Notes: a model not told the origin generated them from the sequence alone. Numbered from the stretch's first letter, positions 1-6,739 are shown. The stretch is 9,879 nt of DNA from Prevotellaceae bacterium UBA1726 (GCA_002316005.1 DCIM01000076.1:13101-22979); one strand, 5' to 3'. A program made the numbers and translations.

Positions 1-36
1 ACTACTACCATCAGGATTAATCCTGATGGTAGTAGT
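1..36. repeat. Perfect 36-bp palindrome at the left end
   Basis: Bases 1-18 (ACTACTACCATCAGGATT) are exactly the reverse complement of bases 19-36, with no loop. It begins on the first base of the window and overlaps the YidC N-terminus, where the codons left of GGATTAATCC give residues unlike YidC. GGATTAATCC is itself a natural 10-bp palindrome on which a fold-back could prime. The likeliest reading is a fold-back or assembly artefact at a contig end rather than native sequence. Confidence 0.9.
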
Positions 37-1891
37 CTTCTTCGGTTTCATCTGGTGGTCGCAGCCATCACAGAAGCAGATGGAGGAAATGGCCCGTCAG
101 GACTCAATCGCTACTGTAGAAAAAGAAAAAGCAGAAAAAGCAAAAGCTACTGCAGCCCTTGCTGCCAAGCAGGCAGAACAGGCAGCACTCGAAGACACCA
201 CAGCCTTGTTCCACTCTGCGCTGAGCGGACAGGCACAGAAGGTTGTTCTTCAGAACGAAAAGGTGGCACTCACCTTCAACTCTAAGGGTGCAACAGTCGA
301 GAAGGCTGTTGTGAAGGGTTATGCCGACCGTAATGGAAACAAGGATGTGACACTCTTCCAGGGTGAAGACCAGAAACTCAATTACTCGCTCTCGGCAAAG
401 GAGCAGAACATTGAGACTGCAAACCTCTACTTCACTCCTACAGAGCAGACCGACTCGTCGGTAGTGTTCGTGGCAGAGGCAGGTGCCGGCAAGACCATCG
501 AGATGGCTTACCAGTTGGGCAAGAACTACATGCTCCACATGCAGATGAGAGTGAAGGGAATGTCGGGCCTCTTCGCTGCAAACACCAACACCATGGATGT
601 GACATGGCAGGACAAGGTGGCACAGCAGGAGAAGGGCTTCACCTTCGAGAACCGCTACTCTACCCTCACCTATCATAAGTCGGAAGGTGGCGACGACAAG
701 TTGAGCGAGACAAAGGAAGAAATCAACGAGAACATCGACAAGAAGATTGACTGGGTGGCATTCAAGAACCAGTTCTTCTCGGCTGTGATGATTTCGAAGA
801 ACGACTTCGAAGAGAACTCCATCATGTCGTCAATCCCTCAGAAGAAGGGTTCGGGCTACCTGAAACAGTATGAGGCAAAGATGAAGACAGCATTCGACCC
901 AACAGGTGTGAATGCCTCAGAGTTTGAGTTCATCTATTGTCCTAACGAGTTCACCACAATGCAGCACCTTGAGAAGGAATCAACCTTCAACAAGAACCTT
1001 CAGCTGACTCGTATCGTTTACCTCGGCTGGTGGATTTTCCGCTTCATCAACCGTTGGTTCACAATGTATATCTTCGAAGGTCTTGCAGCAATGGCAATTC
1101 CAATGGGTATCGTGCTCATCCTCATCACACTCATCCTGAAGGCGCTCACCTACCCAATGGTTCGCAAGAGTTACATGTCGTCGGCAAAGATGCGTGTACT
1201 CAAACCAAAACTCGAGGAGGCAACAAAGCAGTTTGACGGTCCTGACCAGCAGATGCAGAAGCAGCAGGCAATGATGCAGGAATATGCTAAGTATGGCGTT
1301 TCGCCTATGGCGGGTTGTCTGCCAATGCTCATCCAGATGCCTGTTTGGTTGGCAATGTTCAACTTCGTGCCAAACGCTATCCAGTTGCGTGGTCAGTCGT
1401 TCCTTTGGATCAGCGACCTCTCTACCTACGACCCAATATGGGAATGGGGTAAGAACATCTGGCTCATCGGTGACCACCTCTCATTGACATGTATCCTCTT
1501 CTGCGTGGGTAACCTCCTCTACACTTGGATGACAATGAAACAGCAGAAGGATCAGATGGTTGGTCAGCAGGCAGAGCAGATGAAGATGATGCAATGGATG
1601 ATGTTCCTCATGCCATTGATGTTCTTCTTCATGTTCAATGACTACTCGGCAGGTCTTAACTTCTACTACTTCATCTCATTGTTCTTCTCGGCAGCCATCA
1701 TGTGGGGTCTCCGTCGTTTCACCAACGATGAGAAGTTGCTCGCTAAACTCGAGGCAAAGTATCAGGAGAACAAGAATTCGGGCAAGAAACTCACCGGTCT
1801 TGCTGGTCGTCTGCAGGCAATGCAGGAAGAGCAGCAGAGAATGGAAGAGAAGCGCCGCGAATTGGAAAGAAAGCGTAAAGGTCTCAAATAA
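2..1891 (+). CDS. yidC: Membrane protein insertase YidC (5' partial)
   Basis: Inner-membrane insertase of the YidC/Oxa1/Alb3 family, which inserts and folds membrane proteins alone or with Sec. The visible 629 codons show an N-terminal membrane anchor (GLILMVVVFFGFIWW), a Lys/Ala-rich linker, a long periplasmic domain (roughly codons 70-335), and the conserved 60KD_IMP core. The core contains the signature YGVSPMAGCLPMLIQMPVW and about five hydrophobic segments. Lys380 (codon at 1139) precedes ALTYP where E. coli YidC has its groove Arg366, so the positive charge is kept. The tail (EEQQRMEEKRRELERKRKG) is basic and probably helical, fitting ribosome contact. The true start lies left of the window. 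The first few codons (LLPS) do not fit YidC and fall in the terminal palindrome, so only the sequence from about GLILM onward is trusted. An ATG at 26 is internal to the anchor, not the start. Confidence 0.95.
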   Translation, partial: LLPSGLILMVVVFFGFIWWSQPSQKQMEEMARQDSIATVEKEKAEKAKATAALAAKQAEQAALEDTTALFHSALSGQAQKVVLQNEKVALTFNSKGATVEKAVVKGYADRNGNKDVTLFQGEDQKLNYSLSAKEQNIETANLYFTPTEQTDSSVVFVAEAGAGKTIEMAYQLGKNYMLHMQMRVKGMSGLFAANTNTMDVTWQDKVAQQEKGFTFENRYSTLTYHKSEGGDDKLSETKEEINENIDKKIDWVAFKNQFFSAVMISKNDFEENSIMSSIPQKKGSGYLKQYEAKMKTAFDPTGVNASEFEFIYCPNEFTTMQHLEKESTFNKNLQLTRIVYLGWWIFRFINRWFTMYIFEGLAAMAIPMGIVLILITLILKALTYPMVRKSYMSSAKMRVLKPKLEEATKQFDGPDQQMQKQQAMMQEYAKYGVSPMAGCLPMLIQMPVWLAMFNFVPNAIQLRGQSFLWISDLSTYDPIWEWGKNIWLIGDHLSLTCILFCVGNLLYTWMTMKQQKDQMVGQQAEQMKMMQWMMFLMPLMFFFMFNDYSAGLNFYYFISLFFSAAIMWGLRRFTNDEKLLAKLEAKYQENKNSGKKLTGLAGRLQAMQEEQQRMEEKRRELERKRKGLK

Positions 1892-1895
1892 GAAG

Positions 1896-1926
1896 CCCCT
1901 CCCCGGCCCTCCTTTGGAGGGAGGGG
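1896..1926. repeat. GC-rich inverted repeat after yidC
   Basis: CCCTCC (1907-1912), TTT loop, GGAGGG (1916-1921) forms a 6-bp stem. CCCCT (1896-1900) and AGGGG (1922-1926) extend it across a CCCCGG bulge. It begins five bases after the yidC stop. There is no U-tract directly after it (AATTTCC follows), so it is a poor intrinsic terminator. It may act as a partial terminator or 3' stabiliser, or be a copy of a dispersed GC-rich palindromic repeat. Similar strings occur at 2557-2570 and 5649-5669. Confidence 0.6.
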
Positions 1927-1943
1927 AATTTCCATTTTATATT

Positions 1944-4121
1944 ATGAAGAAATATTTTGTTTTAGCCTTTGCAGCAATTATGGCAATGGGTAATATCGAC
2001 AATGCTAACGCTCAGGAAGCACCATTCATCGGTAAGAGCGACATCAAACTGACAAGCAACCTCATGACACCAGAGGCACTCTGGGCAATGGGACGAATCA
2101 GTGGCTATCAGGTGTCGCCAGACGGCAAGACGGTTGTCTATCAGGTAGGCTACTACAGCGTTGAGCAGAACAAGAGTCATCATATTCTCTACACGATGAA
2201 TATTGATGGTACCGGTCAGAAGCAACTCACCACCTCGACAAAGAGCGAGACTGATGCCGCTTGGATTGAAGGTGGCAAGAAGATAGCCTTCATCACCGGT
2301 GGTCAGCTCTGGACAATGAATGCTGACGGTACTGGCCGCAAGCAGATAAGCAACCTCGACAAGGATGTTGAGGGATATGCATTCTCGCCAGACGGTACAA
2401 AGGTCATCGTCCTCCATTCACTCCCTTACACAGGAAGCATTGAGGCAAAACCAGCCGACCTGCCAAAGACTACCGGTCGTGTCGTGAACGACCTCAACTA
2501 TCGTCATTGGGACCACTATGTAGAGACAATTAGCCATGCTTTCGTATATTCAGTTTCTCCCCTCGGGGAGGTGGAGAGCGCCTCTGGTGTTGACATACTT
2601 GACGGCGAACCATACGAGTGTCCATTGGCACCATTCGGTGGTATGGAGCAGTTGGCTTGGAGTCCTGATTCAAAGTCAATCGCTTACACCTGTCGCAAGA
2701 AGACCGGTGTTGCCTATGCCATCTCAACCGACTCGGATATCTATTTATATAATATAGGTACGCGCGAAACAAAGAATCTCTGCAAGCCAGAGGGTTATGT
2801 GGAGCCTGCTATCGACCCAACAAAGTCGATGGCAAACCAGCCTATCAACCACCTCGCGGAGGACTGCAATGTGGGTTATGACACTAATCCAAAGTTCTCG
2901 CCAGACGGCACTCAGATTGCATGGCTTTCGATGGAGCGTTGCGGTTATGAGAGCGACAGAAACCGCCTTTGTGTCTATACCTTCGCCACAGGCAAGAAGG
3001 AATATGTGACCGAGGATTTCGACTCGAATGTTGACGATTATGTATGGTCGGACGATAAGGACGCGAAGTTCTATTTCATCGGTGTTTGGCATGCTGTCGA
3101 GAACATCTATGCTGTGACAAAGAAGGGTGCGTTGAAGCAGGTTACTGACTTCTGTGCCGACTTCGGTTCATTGCAGATGGTAGGCAACAAGAAGCAGATT
3201 CTTGCCGAGCGTCATGACTATTTCCATGCTGCCGACCTCTATCTCGTCACTCCAGGCAAGGACATGACAAAGACTCAGACCGTTCAGGTGACAAACGAGA
3301 ATAAGCACATCATGGATCAGCTTGCTCTGGGCTCGTGCGAGGAGCATTGGGTGAAGACCACAAACGGCGAGAACATGCTCTATTGGGCAATCCTCCCTCC
3401 AAACTTCGACCCAAACAAGAAGTACCCTACCCTCCTCTTCTGTGAGGGCGGTCCTCAGAGTCCTGTAAGTCAGTTCTGGTCATATCGCTGGAACTTCATG
3501 ATTATGGCTTCGCAGGGATATGTTGTCATTGCTCCAAACCGCCACGGATTGCCAGGTTTCGGAATGAAATGGAACGAGGAAGTTTCGGGCGACTGGACAG
3601 GTCAGTGTATGAAGGATTATCTCACAGCTATCGACGATGCTTGCGAGAATCTCTCGTATGTTGATAAGGACCGTCTTGGTTGTGTAGGAGCATCGTTCGG
3701 CGGTTTCTCTGTATATTATCTTGCCGGTCATCACGAGAAGCGTTTCAAGGCATTCATCGCCCATGACGGAGCATTCAACCTCGAATCGATGTACACAGAT
3801 ACCGAAGAGGCTTGGTTCTCAAACTGGGAATACGAGGATGCTTATTGGAACAAGGACCTCTCGCTGAATGCAAAGCGTACTTACGAGAATAGCCCACATC
3901 GTTTTGTTGACAAGTGGGACACTCCAATCCTCTGCATCCACGGAGAGATGGACTATCGTATCAATGCCAACCAGGGCTTTGGCGCTTTCAATGCCGCAAA
4001 GATGAAGGGCGTACCAGCACAGTTGCTCATCTTCCCTGATGAGAACCACTGGGTGTTGAAACCACAGAACGGCATTCTCTGGCAGCGCACCTACTTCGAC
4101 TGGTTGAAGAAGTGGCTTTGA
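1944..4121 (+). CDS. dpp5: Secreted S9 dipeptidyl peptidase, DPP5-like
   Basis: Serine peptidase of the prolyl oligopeptidase family (S9), 725 residues, predicted to release dipeptides from peptide N-termini in the periplasm. The start at 1944 gives a signal peptide: MKK, a hydrophobic core, then ANA|QE with cleavage after Ala23. The frame stays open upstream to 1638 but that part lies over yidC and is not coding. Residues about 60-460 hold beta-propeller blades of the PD40/TolB kind (repeated SPDG, SPDS). Residues about 470-725 are the alpha/beta hydrolase with GGPQSPVSQFWSYRWN, nucleophile Ser584 in GASFGG, Asp670 in HGEMDYR and His702 in ENHW. Spacings of 86 and 32 match those I recall for Porphyromonas gingivalis DPP5, as does the overall pattern. 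The gene starts 52 bp after yidC with no visible promoter, so co-transcription is likely. Residues 203-215 are compositionally odd. Assignment to S9 is firm; DPP5 specificity is inferred. Confidence 0.88.
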   Translation: MKKYFVLAFAAIMAMGNIDNANAQEAPFIGKSDIKLTSNLMTPEALWAMGRISGYQVSPDGKTVVYQVGYYSVEQNKSHHILYTMNIDGTGQKQLTTSTKSETDAAWIEGGKKIAFITGGQLWTMNADGTGRKQISNLDKDVEGYAFSPDGTKVIVLHSLPYTGSIEAKPADLPKTTGRVVNDLNYRHWDHYVETISHAFVYSVSPLGEVESASGVDILDGEPYECPLAPFGGMEQLAWSPDSKSIAYTCRKKTGVAYAISTDSDIYLYNIGTRETKNLCKPEGYVEPAIDPTKSMANQPINHLAEDCNVGYDTNPKFSPDGTQIAWLSMERCGYESDRNRLCVYTFATGKKEYVTEDFDSNVDDYVWSDDKDAKFYFIGVWHAVENIYAVTKKGALKQVTDFCADFGSLQMVGNKKQILAERHDYFHAADLYLVTPGKDMTKTQTVQVTNENKHIMDQLALGSCEEHWVKTTNGENMLYWAILPPNFDPNKKYPTLLFCEGGPQSPVSQFWSYRWNFMIMASQGYVVIAPNRHGLPGFGMKWNEEVSGDWTGQCMKDYLTAIDDACENLSYVDKDRLGCVGASFGGFSVYYLAGHHEKRFKAFIAHDGAFNLESMYTDTEEAWFSNWEYEDAYWNKDLSLNAKRTYENSPHRFVDKWDTPILCIHGEMDYRINANQGFGAFNAAKMKGVPAQLLIFPDENHWVLKPQNGILWQRTYFDWLKKWL
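2553..2580 (+). repeat. GC-rich hairpin segment inside the peptidase gene
   Basis: CTCCCC (2557-2562), TC, GGGGAG (2565-2570) is a 6-bp stem read in frame as part of SVSPLGEVESASG (residues 203-215). It uses CCC for Pro and GGG for Gly, whereas the rest of the gene favours CCA/CCT and GGT/GGC. The string resembles the intergenic GC-rich repeats of this window and, from memory, dispersed repeats of Prevotella genomes. It sits in the propeller domain between ETISHAFVY and DILDGEPYE, a loop that should tolerate change. The reading frame stays open through it. Confidence 0.45.
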
Positions 4122-4124
4122 TGC

Positions 4125-4135
4125 GGCCTTCGGCC
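4125..4135. other. Short GC hairpin after the peptidase gene
   Basis: GGCC-TTC-GGCC directly follows the TGA of the peptidase gene with three bases between. No U-run follows (TAAATGATAA comes next), so it is not a convincing terminator. It could mark an RNA processing or pausing point between peptidase and transporter, or be remnant repeat sequence. Confidence 0.35.
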
Positions 4136-4138
4136 TAA

Positions 4139-4188
4139 ATGATAAATGCTAAATGATAAATGATAAAATCGCAAAATCATAAAATCAT
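4139..4188 (+). repeat. Short tandem repeats in the transporter leader
   Basis: Four 7-bp units starting at 4139, 4146, 4153 and 4160 (ATGATAA, ATGCTAA, ATGATAA, ATGATAA) are followed by three 8-bp units at 4165, 4173 and 4181 (AAAATCGC, AAAATCAT, AAAATCAT). They end ten bases before the transporter ATG at 4198 and fill most of the 76-bp gap. Neither unit is a multiple of three. Every 7-bp unit begins with ATG, giving several tiny frames. Copy number could change by slipped-strand mispairing; whether it affects expression is unknown. Confidence 0.8.
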
Positions 4189-4197
4189 AAATATAAA

Positions 4198-5610
4198 ATG
4201 ACAGAACTCCTTCAGAAAAAACTAAATGACAAGGCGTGGGCTCGTTGGACAGCCCTCTTCCTCGTGGCATCAATGATGTTCTTCGGATACATGTTCGTTG
4301 ATGTGATGTCGCCTATTCAGGCACTTGTTGAACAACAGCGTGGCTGGACACCAGATGTATTCGGTACATACGGTGCTTCAGAGTTTACCCTCAACCTCTT
4401 CGGTTTCCTCATCGTGGCAGGTATCATCCTCGATAAGATGGGAATCCGTTTCACAGGTCTTCTTTCAGCATCATTGATGCTTATCGGTGCTTGCATCAAA
4501 CTCTATGCTATCAGTTCATGGTTTCAGGGCACTGCTCTTGAGGCATGGTTGAACTCTTGGTGGGTTTCAATGCCTGCAAGTGCAAAACTTGCTTGTCTTG
4601 GCTTCATGTTCTTCGGTTGTGGTTGCGAGATGGCAGGAACAACAGTTTCGAAGGCTATCGCTAAGTGGTTCAAGGGTAAGGAGATGGCACTCGCTATGGG
4701 TCTTGAGATGGCACTTGCACGCGTTGGTGTGTTTGCTATCTTCTCAATCTCTCCAATCATCGCTGAGAAGATGGGTACTGTTGTTGCACCAGTGGCATTC
4801 TGTACTGTTCTCCTTCTCATCGGTCTCATCAGCTATTTCGTGTTCACCCTCATGGATAAGACACTCGACAAGCAGACTGGCGAGACAGCTACAGACGGTG
4901 AAAGCGAAGAGGAATTCAAGTTCTCTGACCTTGGTAAGATTCTCACATCAGAGGCATTCTGGATTGTAGCATTGCTTTGTGTACTCTACTACTCAGCAAT
5001 CTTCCCATTCCAGCGTTTTGCTGCAAACATGCTCCAGTGTAACCTCGATGGTCTTTCGGCTACAGATGCTGCAAACATTTTCCGTTGGTTCCCAATGGGA
5101 GCAGCAGCCATCACTCCATTCCTCGGCTACTTCCTCGATCGTAAGGGTAAGGGTGCTACAATGCTTATCTTCGGTGCATTGCTTCTTATCATTTGCCACC
5201 TTATCTTCGCATTCGTACTCCCAGAGACAAAGAGCGAACTTCTTGCCTACTCTACAATCGTAATCCTCGGCCTTTCTTTCTCGCTCGTTCCAGCATCACT
5301 CTGGCCAAGCGTTCCAAAGATTGTTGACGAGAAGATTCTCGGTAGTGCTTACTGCCTTATCTTCTTCATCCAGAACTGGGGACTCTTCTTTGCTCCATTG
5401 CTCATCGGTAATGTTCTTGCATCTTCAAATGCAAACAATCCTGCCGTTATTGCAGCAAAGGCTTCGGGTGCAGAACTCATTCCATACAACTACACTACTT
5501 GCGAGATAATCTTCGCAAGCTTCGGTGTAGCAGCTCTTCTCATCGCTCTCTACCTGAAGGTTGTTGACAAGAAGCGTGGCTATGGTCTTGAGGAACCAAA
5601 TATCAAGTAA
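4198..5610 (+). CDS. MFS transporter, MFSD1-like (probable dipeptide carrier)
   Basis: Major facilitator superfamily permease of 470 residues with about twelve hydrophobic segments and a hydrophilic central loop (about 220-245, rich in Glu). The loop 2-3 motif is visible as LDKMGIR (79-84) and its second-half counterpart as LDRKGKG (313-319). It resembles human MFSD1 as I recall it: FGxGxE with Glu144, WFKGKE (157-162), a GLxxxxARxG stretch ending at ARVG (174-177), YYSAIFPF (264-271), and LGLSFSLVPASLWP followed by LGSAY and IQNWGL. MFSD1 is a lysosomal dipeptide transporter, so dipeptide movement across the inner membrane is inferred. The preceding gene is a secreted dipeptidyl peptidase, which supports this. 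The start is the ATG after the AT-rich repeat leader and gives a normal cytoplasmic N-terminus. No promoter was found in the gap. MFS is certain, MFSD1 kinship likely, substrate unproven. Confidence 0.85.
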   Translation: MTELLQKKLNDKAWARWTALFLVASMMFFGYMFVDVMSPIQALVEQQRGWTPDVFGTYGASEFTLNLFGFLIVAGIILDKMGIRFTGLLSASLMLIGACIKLYAISSWFQGTALEAWLNSWWVSMPASAKLACLGFMFFGCGCEMAGTTVSKAIAKWFKGKEMALAMGLEMALARVGVFAIFSISPIIAEKMGTVVAPVAFCTVLLLIGLISYFVFTLMDKTLDKQTGETATDGESEEEFKFSDLGKILTSEAFWIVALLCVLYYSAIFPFQRFAANMLQCNLDGLSATDAANIFRWFPMGAAAITPFLGYFLDRKGKGATMLIFGALLLIICHLIFAFVLPETKSELLAYSTIVILGLSFSLVPASLWPSVPKIVDEKILGSAYCLIFFIQNWGLFFAPLLIGNVLASSNANNPAVIAAKASGAELIPYNYTTCEIIFASFGVAALLIALYLKVVDKKRGYGLEEPNIK

Positions 5611-5685
5611 GGGCCTCACCCCCGCTGCATTTTGATAGCGAGTCAAAAGCCCCCTAAAGGGAAGGGAGTAAAAATCAATCAAGGG
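5611..5685. other. Convergent intergenic region
   Basis: 75 bp between the transporter stop and the stop of the oppositely oriented ATP-grasp gene. It holds a GC-rich string, GCCCCCTAAAGGGAAGGGAG (5649-5668), like the other GC-rich repeats here, with a short CCCT/AGGG inverted pair. At its right edge is the near-palindrome GGGCTAAATTTGGCCC (5683-5698), which includes the ATP-grasp stop codon and has one T-G mismatch pair. Either may help end transcription from both sides, but there is no classical stem plus U-tract. Confidence 0.5.
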
Positions 5686-6669
5686 CTAAATTTGGCCCAT
5701 TGTTCTACGAAGGTTCATCTCTACACAGGGATGGACCTTTGTTTTGTTTTCAGCATCGACAACAATCATCATATCAATACCGAAAGGACCTGTGTATTTT
5801 CCATGGAAATGCTTTGAAGTAATCTCTATGATTGAATCGCGGATAATATACAAAAGCGAGACATCAATATATTTGCCGATTTCTTTAGTTTTATTTTCTT
5901 CGTTTTCGTTATTGTTTTGCAGATAGGCACCATTCTTGGTCGAGAAGATATTCATTCCCGTATAACTCGTTTTATACTCCTCATCAACCATGAATTCCAT
6001 AGCAAAATCCAACACCTTGTTATATGTCGGTTCAATCATTATGGTCCCCTGTTCATCAAGGACATTCTTCACCCATCCTTTCTCGCTCTCGGAGAGTTCT
6101 TTTTCAATGAATTTCACCCCTCGACCACTACAACTCCAAGGGGATTTTAGTACGATGGAACCGTTGTTTTTTACTATTTCCTCCAATTCCATGATGGTTC
6201 CGTTGAAAGTCCTTGCCTCTCCGATAAAAGCATCGTTTCGGGCAACAATCAGAGGAAGCATTTCCTTGGCAGCAAACTCCCTTGAACTCATTCTGCGAAT
6301 CTCGTCTAACTGCTCATTGGAAGGCACAAGGCTCATGAATAAAGGATTGCATTTCACCAAACGATGAACGATGTGGATGTCCCATCCCCATGGTTCCACT
6401 TTTGAAGGCATCTCCTTCATCGTTAGTTTACGCAAATCATCGAAAGTGACAAACTTAACCTTTGCACATTTTCTTTCTGCATTGCGAAGATTGTTTTCTG
6501 CACAGATAACATCCTCAACCAGAACCCAATCGCCATCCTCCGCCCAAAAGGACGGGATATGGCAAAACTGTTCGCGTGTCAAGCGAGCTGCCTTCGGAGG
6601 TGTGAACGAGACATCATTCTTACCAAGAACAATGTCGTGTTCGGGGTTGTATATGTGCAGTTTAAACAT
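5686..6669 (-). CDS. ATP-grasp family protein, substrate unknown
   Basis: 327-residue predicted cytoplasmic protein matching a Bacteroidota family of uncharacterised ATP-grasp proteins. Such enzymes usually join a carboxylate to an amine or thiol via an acyl-phosphate. The N-terminus has the family marker YNPEHDIVLG and FTPPKAAR. ATP-grasp features are Lys175 in VLKSPW, a glycine-rich loop SCSGRGVKF (179-187), Glu213 in IMIEP, Asp299 in GIDMM, and the metal-binding pair Glu317/Asn319 in VEMNLRRTMG. The protein ends just after this motif at MGQI. Relatives as I remember them continue with GxVA and tens more residues, so the C-terminus may be lost, though the catalytic core is complete. No signal peptide or membrane segment. 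The substrate cannot be told from sequence. Transcribed alone, diverging from the ATPase gene, with a plausible promoter at 6701-6733. Confidence 0.8.
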   Translation of the reverse strand: MFKLHIYNPEHDIVLGKNDVSFTPPKAARLTREQFCHIPSFWAEDGDWVLVEDVICAENNLRNAERKCAKVKFVTFDDLRKLTMKEMPSKVEPWGWDIHIVHRLVKCNPLFMSLVPSNEQLDEIRRMSSREFAAKEMLPLIVARNDAFIGEARTFNGTIMELEEIVKNNGSIVLKSPWSCSGRGVKFIEKELSESEKGWVKNVLDEQGTIMIEPTYNKVLDFAMEFMVDEEYKTSYTGMNIFSTKNGAYLQNNNENEENKTKEIGKYIDVSLLYIIRDSIIEITSKHFHGKYTGPFGIDMMIVVDAENKTKVHPCVEMNLRRTMGQI

Positions 6670-6697
6670 AGTTTAAAGGGGGACAATATGATTTATG

Positions 6698-6732
6698 TTG
6701 CAAAAATAATAAAAAATCACTGATTTTTGCAA
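6698..6732. promoter_or_regulatory. Operator-like nested inverted repeats
   Basis: TTGCAAAAAT (6698-6707) and ATTTTTGCAA (6723-6732) are perfect 10-bp inverted arms, 15 bp apart. Overlapping the right arm is a second inverted repeat, AAAAATCA-C-TGATTTTT (6712-6728). The outer arms cover both promoter boxes of the minus-strand gene, where a dimeric repressor would be expected to bind. The sequence is AT-rich, so chance is possible. Confidence 0.45.
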
Positions 6733-6733
6733 T
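6701..6733 (-). promoter_or_regulatory. Promoter for the ATP-grasp gene
   Basis: Read on the minus strand, TATTTTTG (6708-6701) matches the Bacteroidota -7 box TAnnTTTG. ATTG (6733-6730) lies 21 bp upstream as a -33 box. This puts the transcript start about 25 bp before the ATG (6669). The two boxes overlap the arms of an inverted repeat at 6698-6732. Confidence 0.6.
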
Positions 6734-6739
6734 CTTTAC

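Noticed and set aside
104..676. 190-codon minus-strand open frame inside yidC
   Set aside because: A shadow of the YidC coding strand; Cys/Leu/His-rich translation with no domain, and it runs across strongly conserved coding sequence.
980..1477. 165-codon minus-strand open frame inside yidC
   Set aside because: Antisense to the most conserved YidC core, with low-complexity translation and no recognisable motif or promoter.
1896..1926. Classical rho-independent terminator after yidC
   Set aside because: The stem is reasonable, but no U-tract follows directly and the next gene starts 17 bases later, so it was listed only as an inverted repeat.
1638..1943. Open upstream extension of the peptidase reading frame over the 3' part of yidC
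   Set aside because: It overlaps clearly conserved YidC sequence in another frame, gives Ser/Arg-rich sequence without family resemblance, and would bury the signal peptide that starts at 1944.
4139..4188. CRISPR-like array
   Set aside because: Units are 7-8 bp, directly adjacent and without unique spacers; this is a simple tandem repeat.
5990..6367. Plus-strand open frame opposite the ATP-grasp gene
   Set aside because: The minus strand holds all ATP-grasp motifs here; the plus-strand translation has no recognisable feature.
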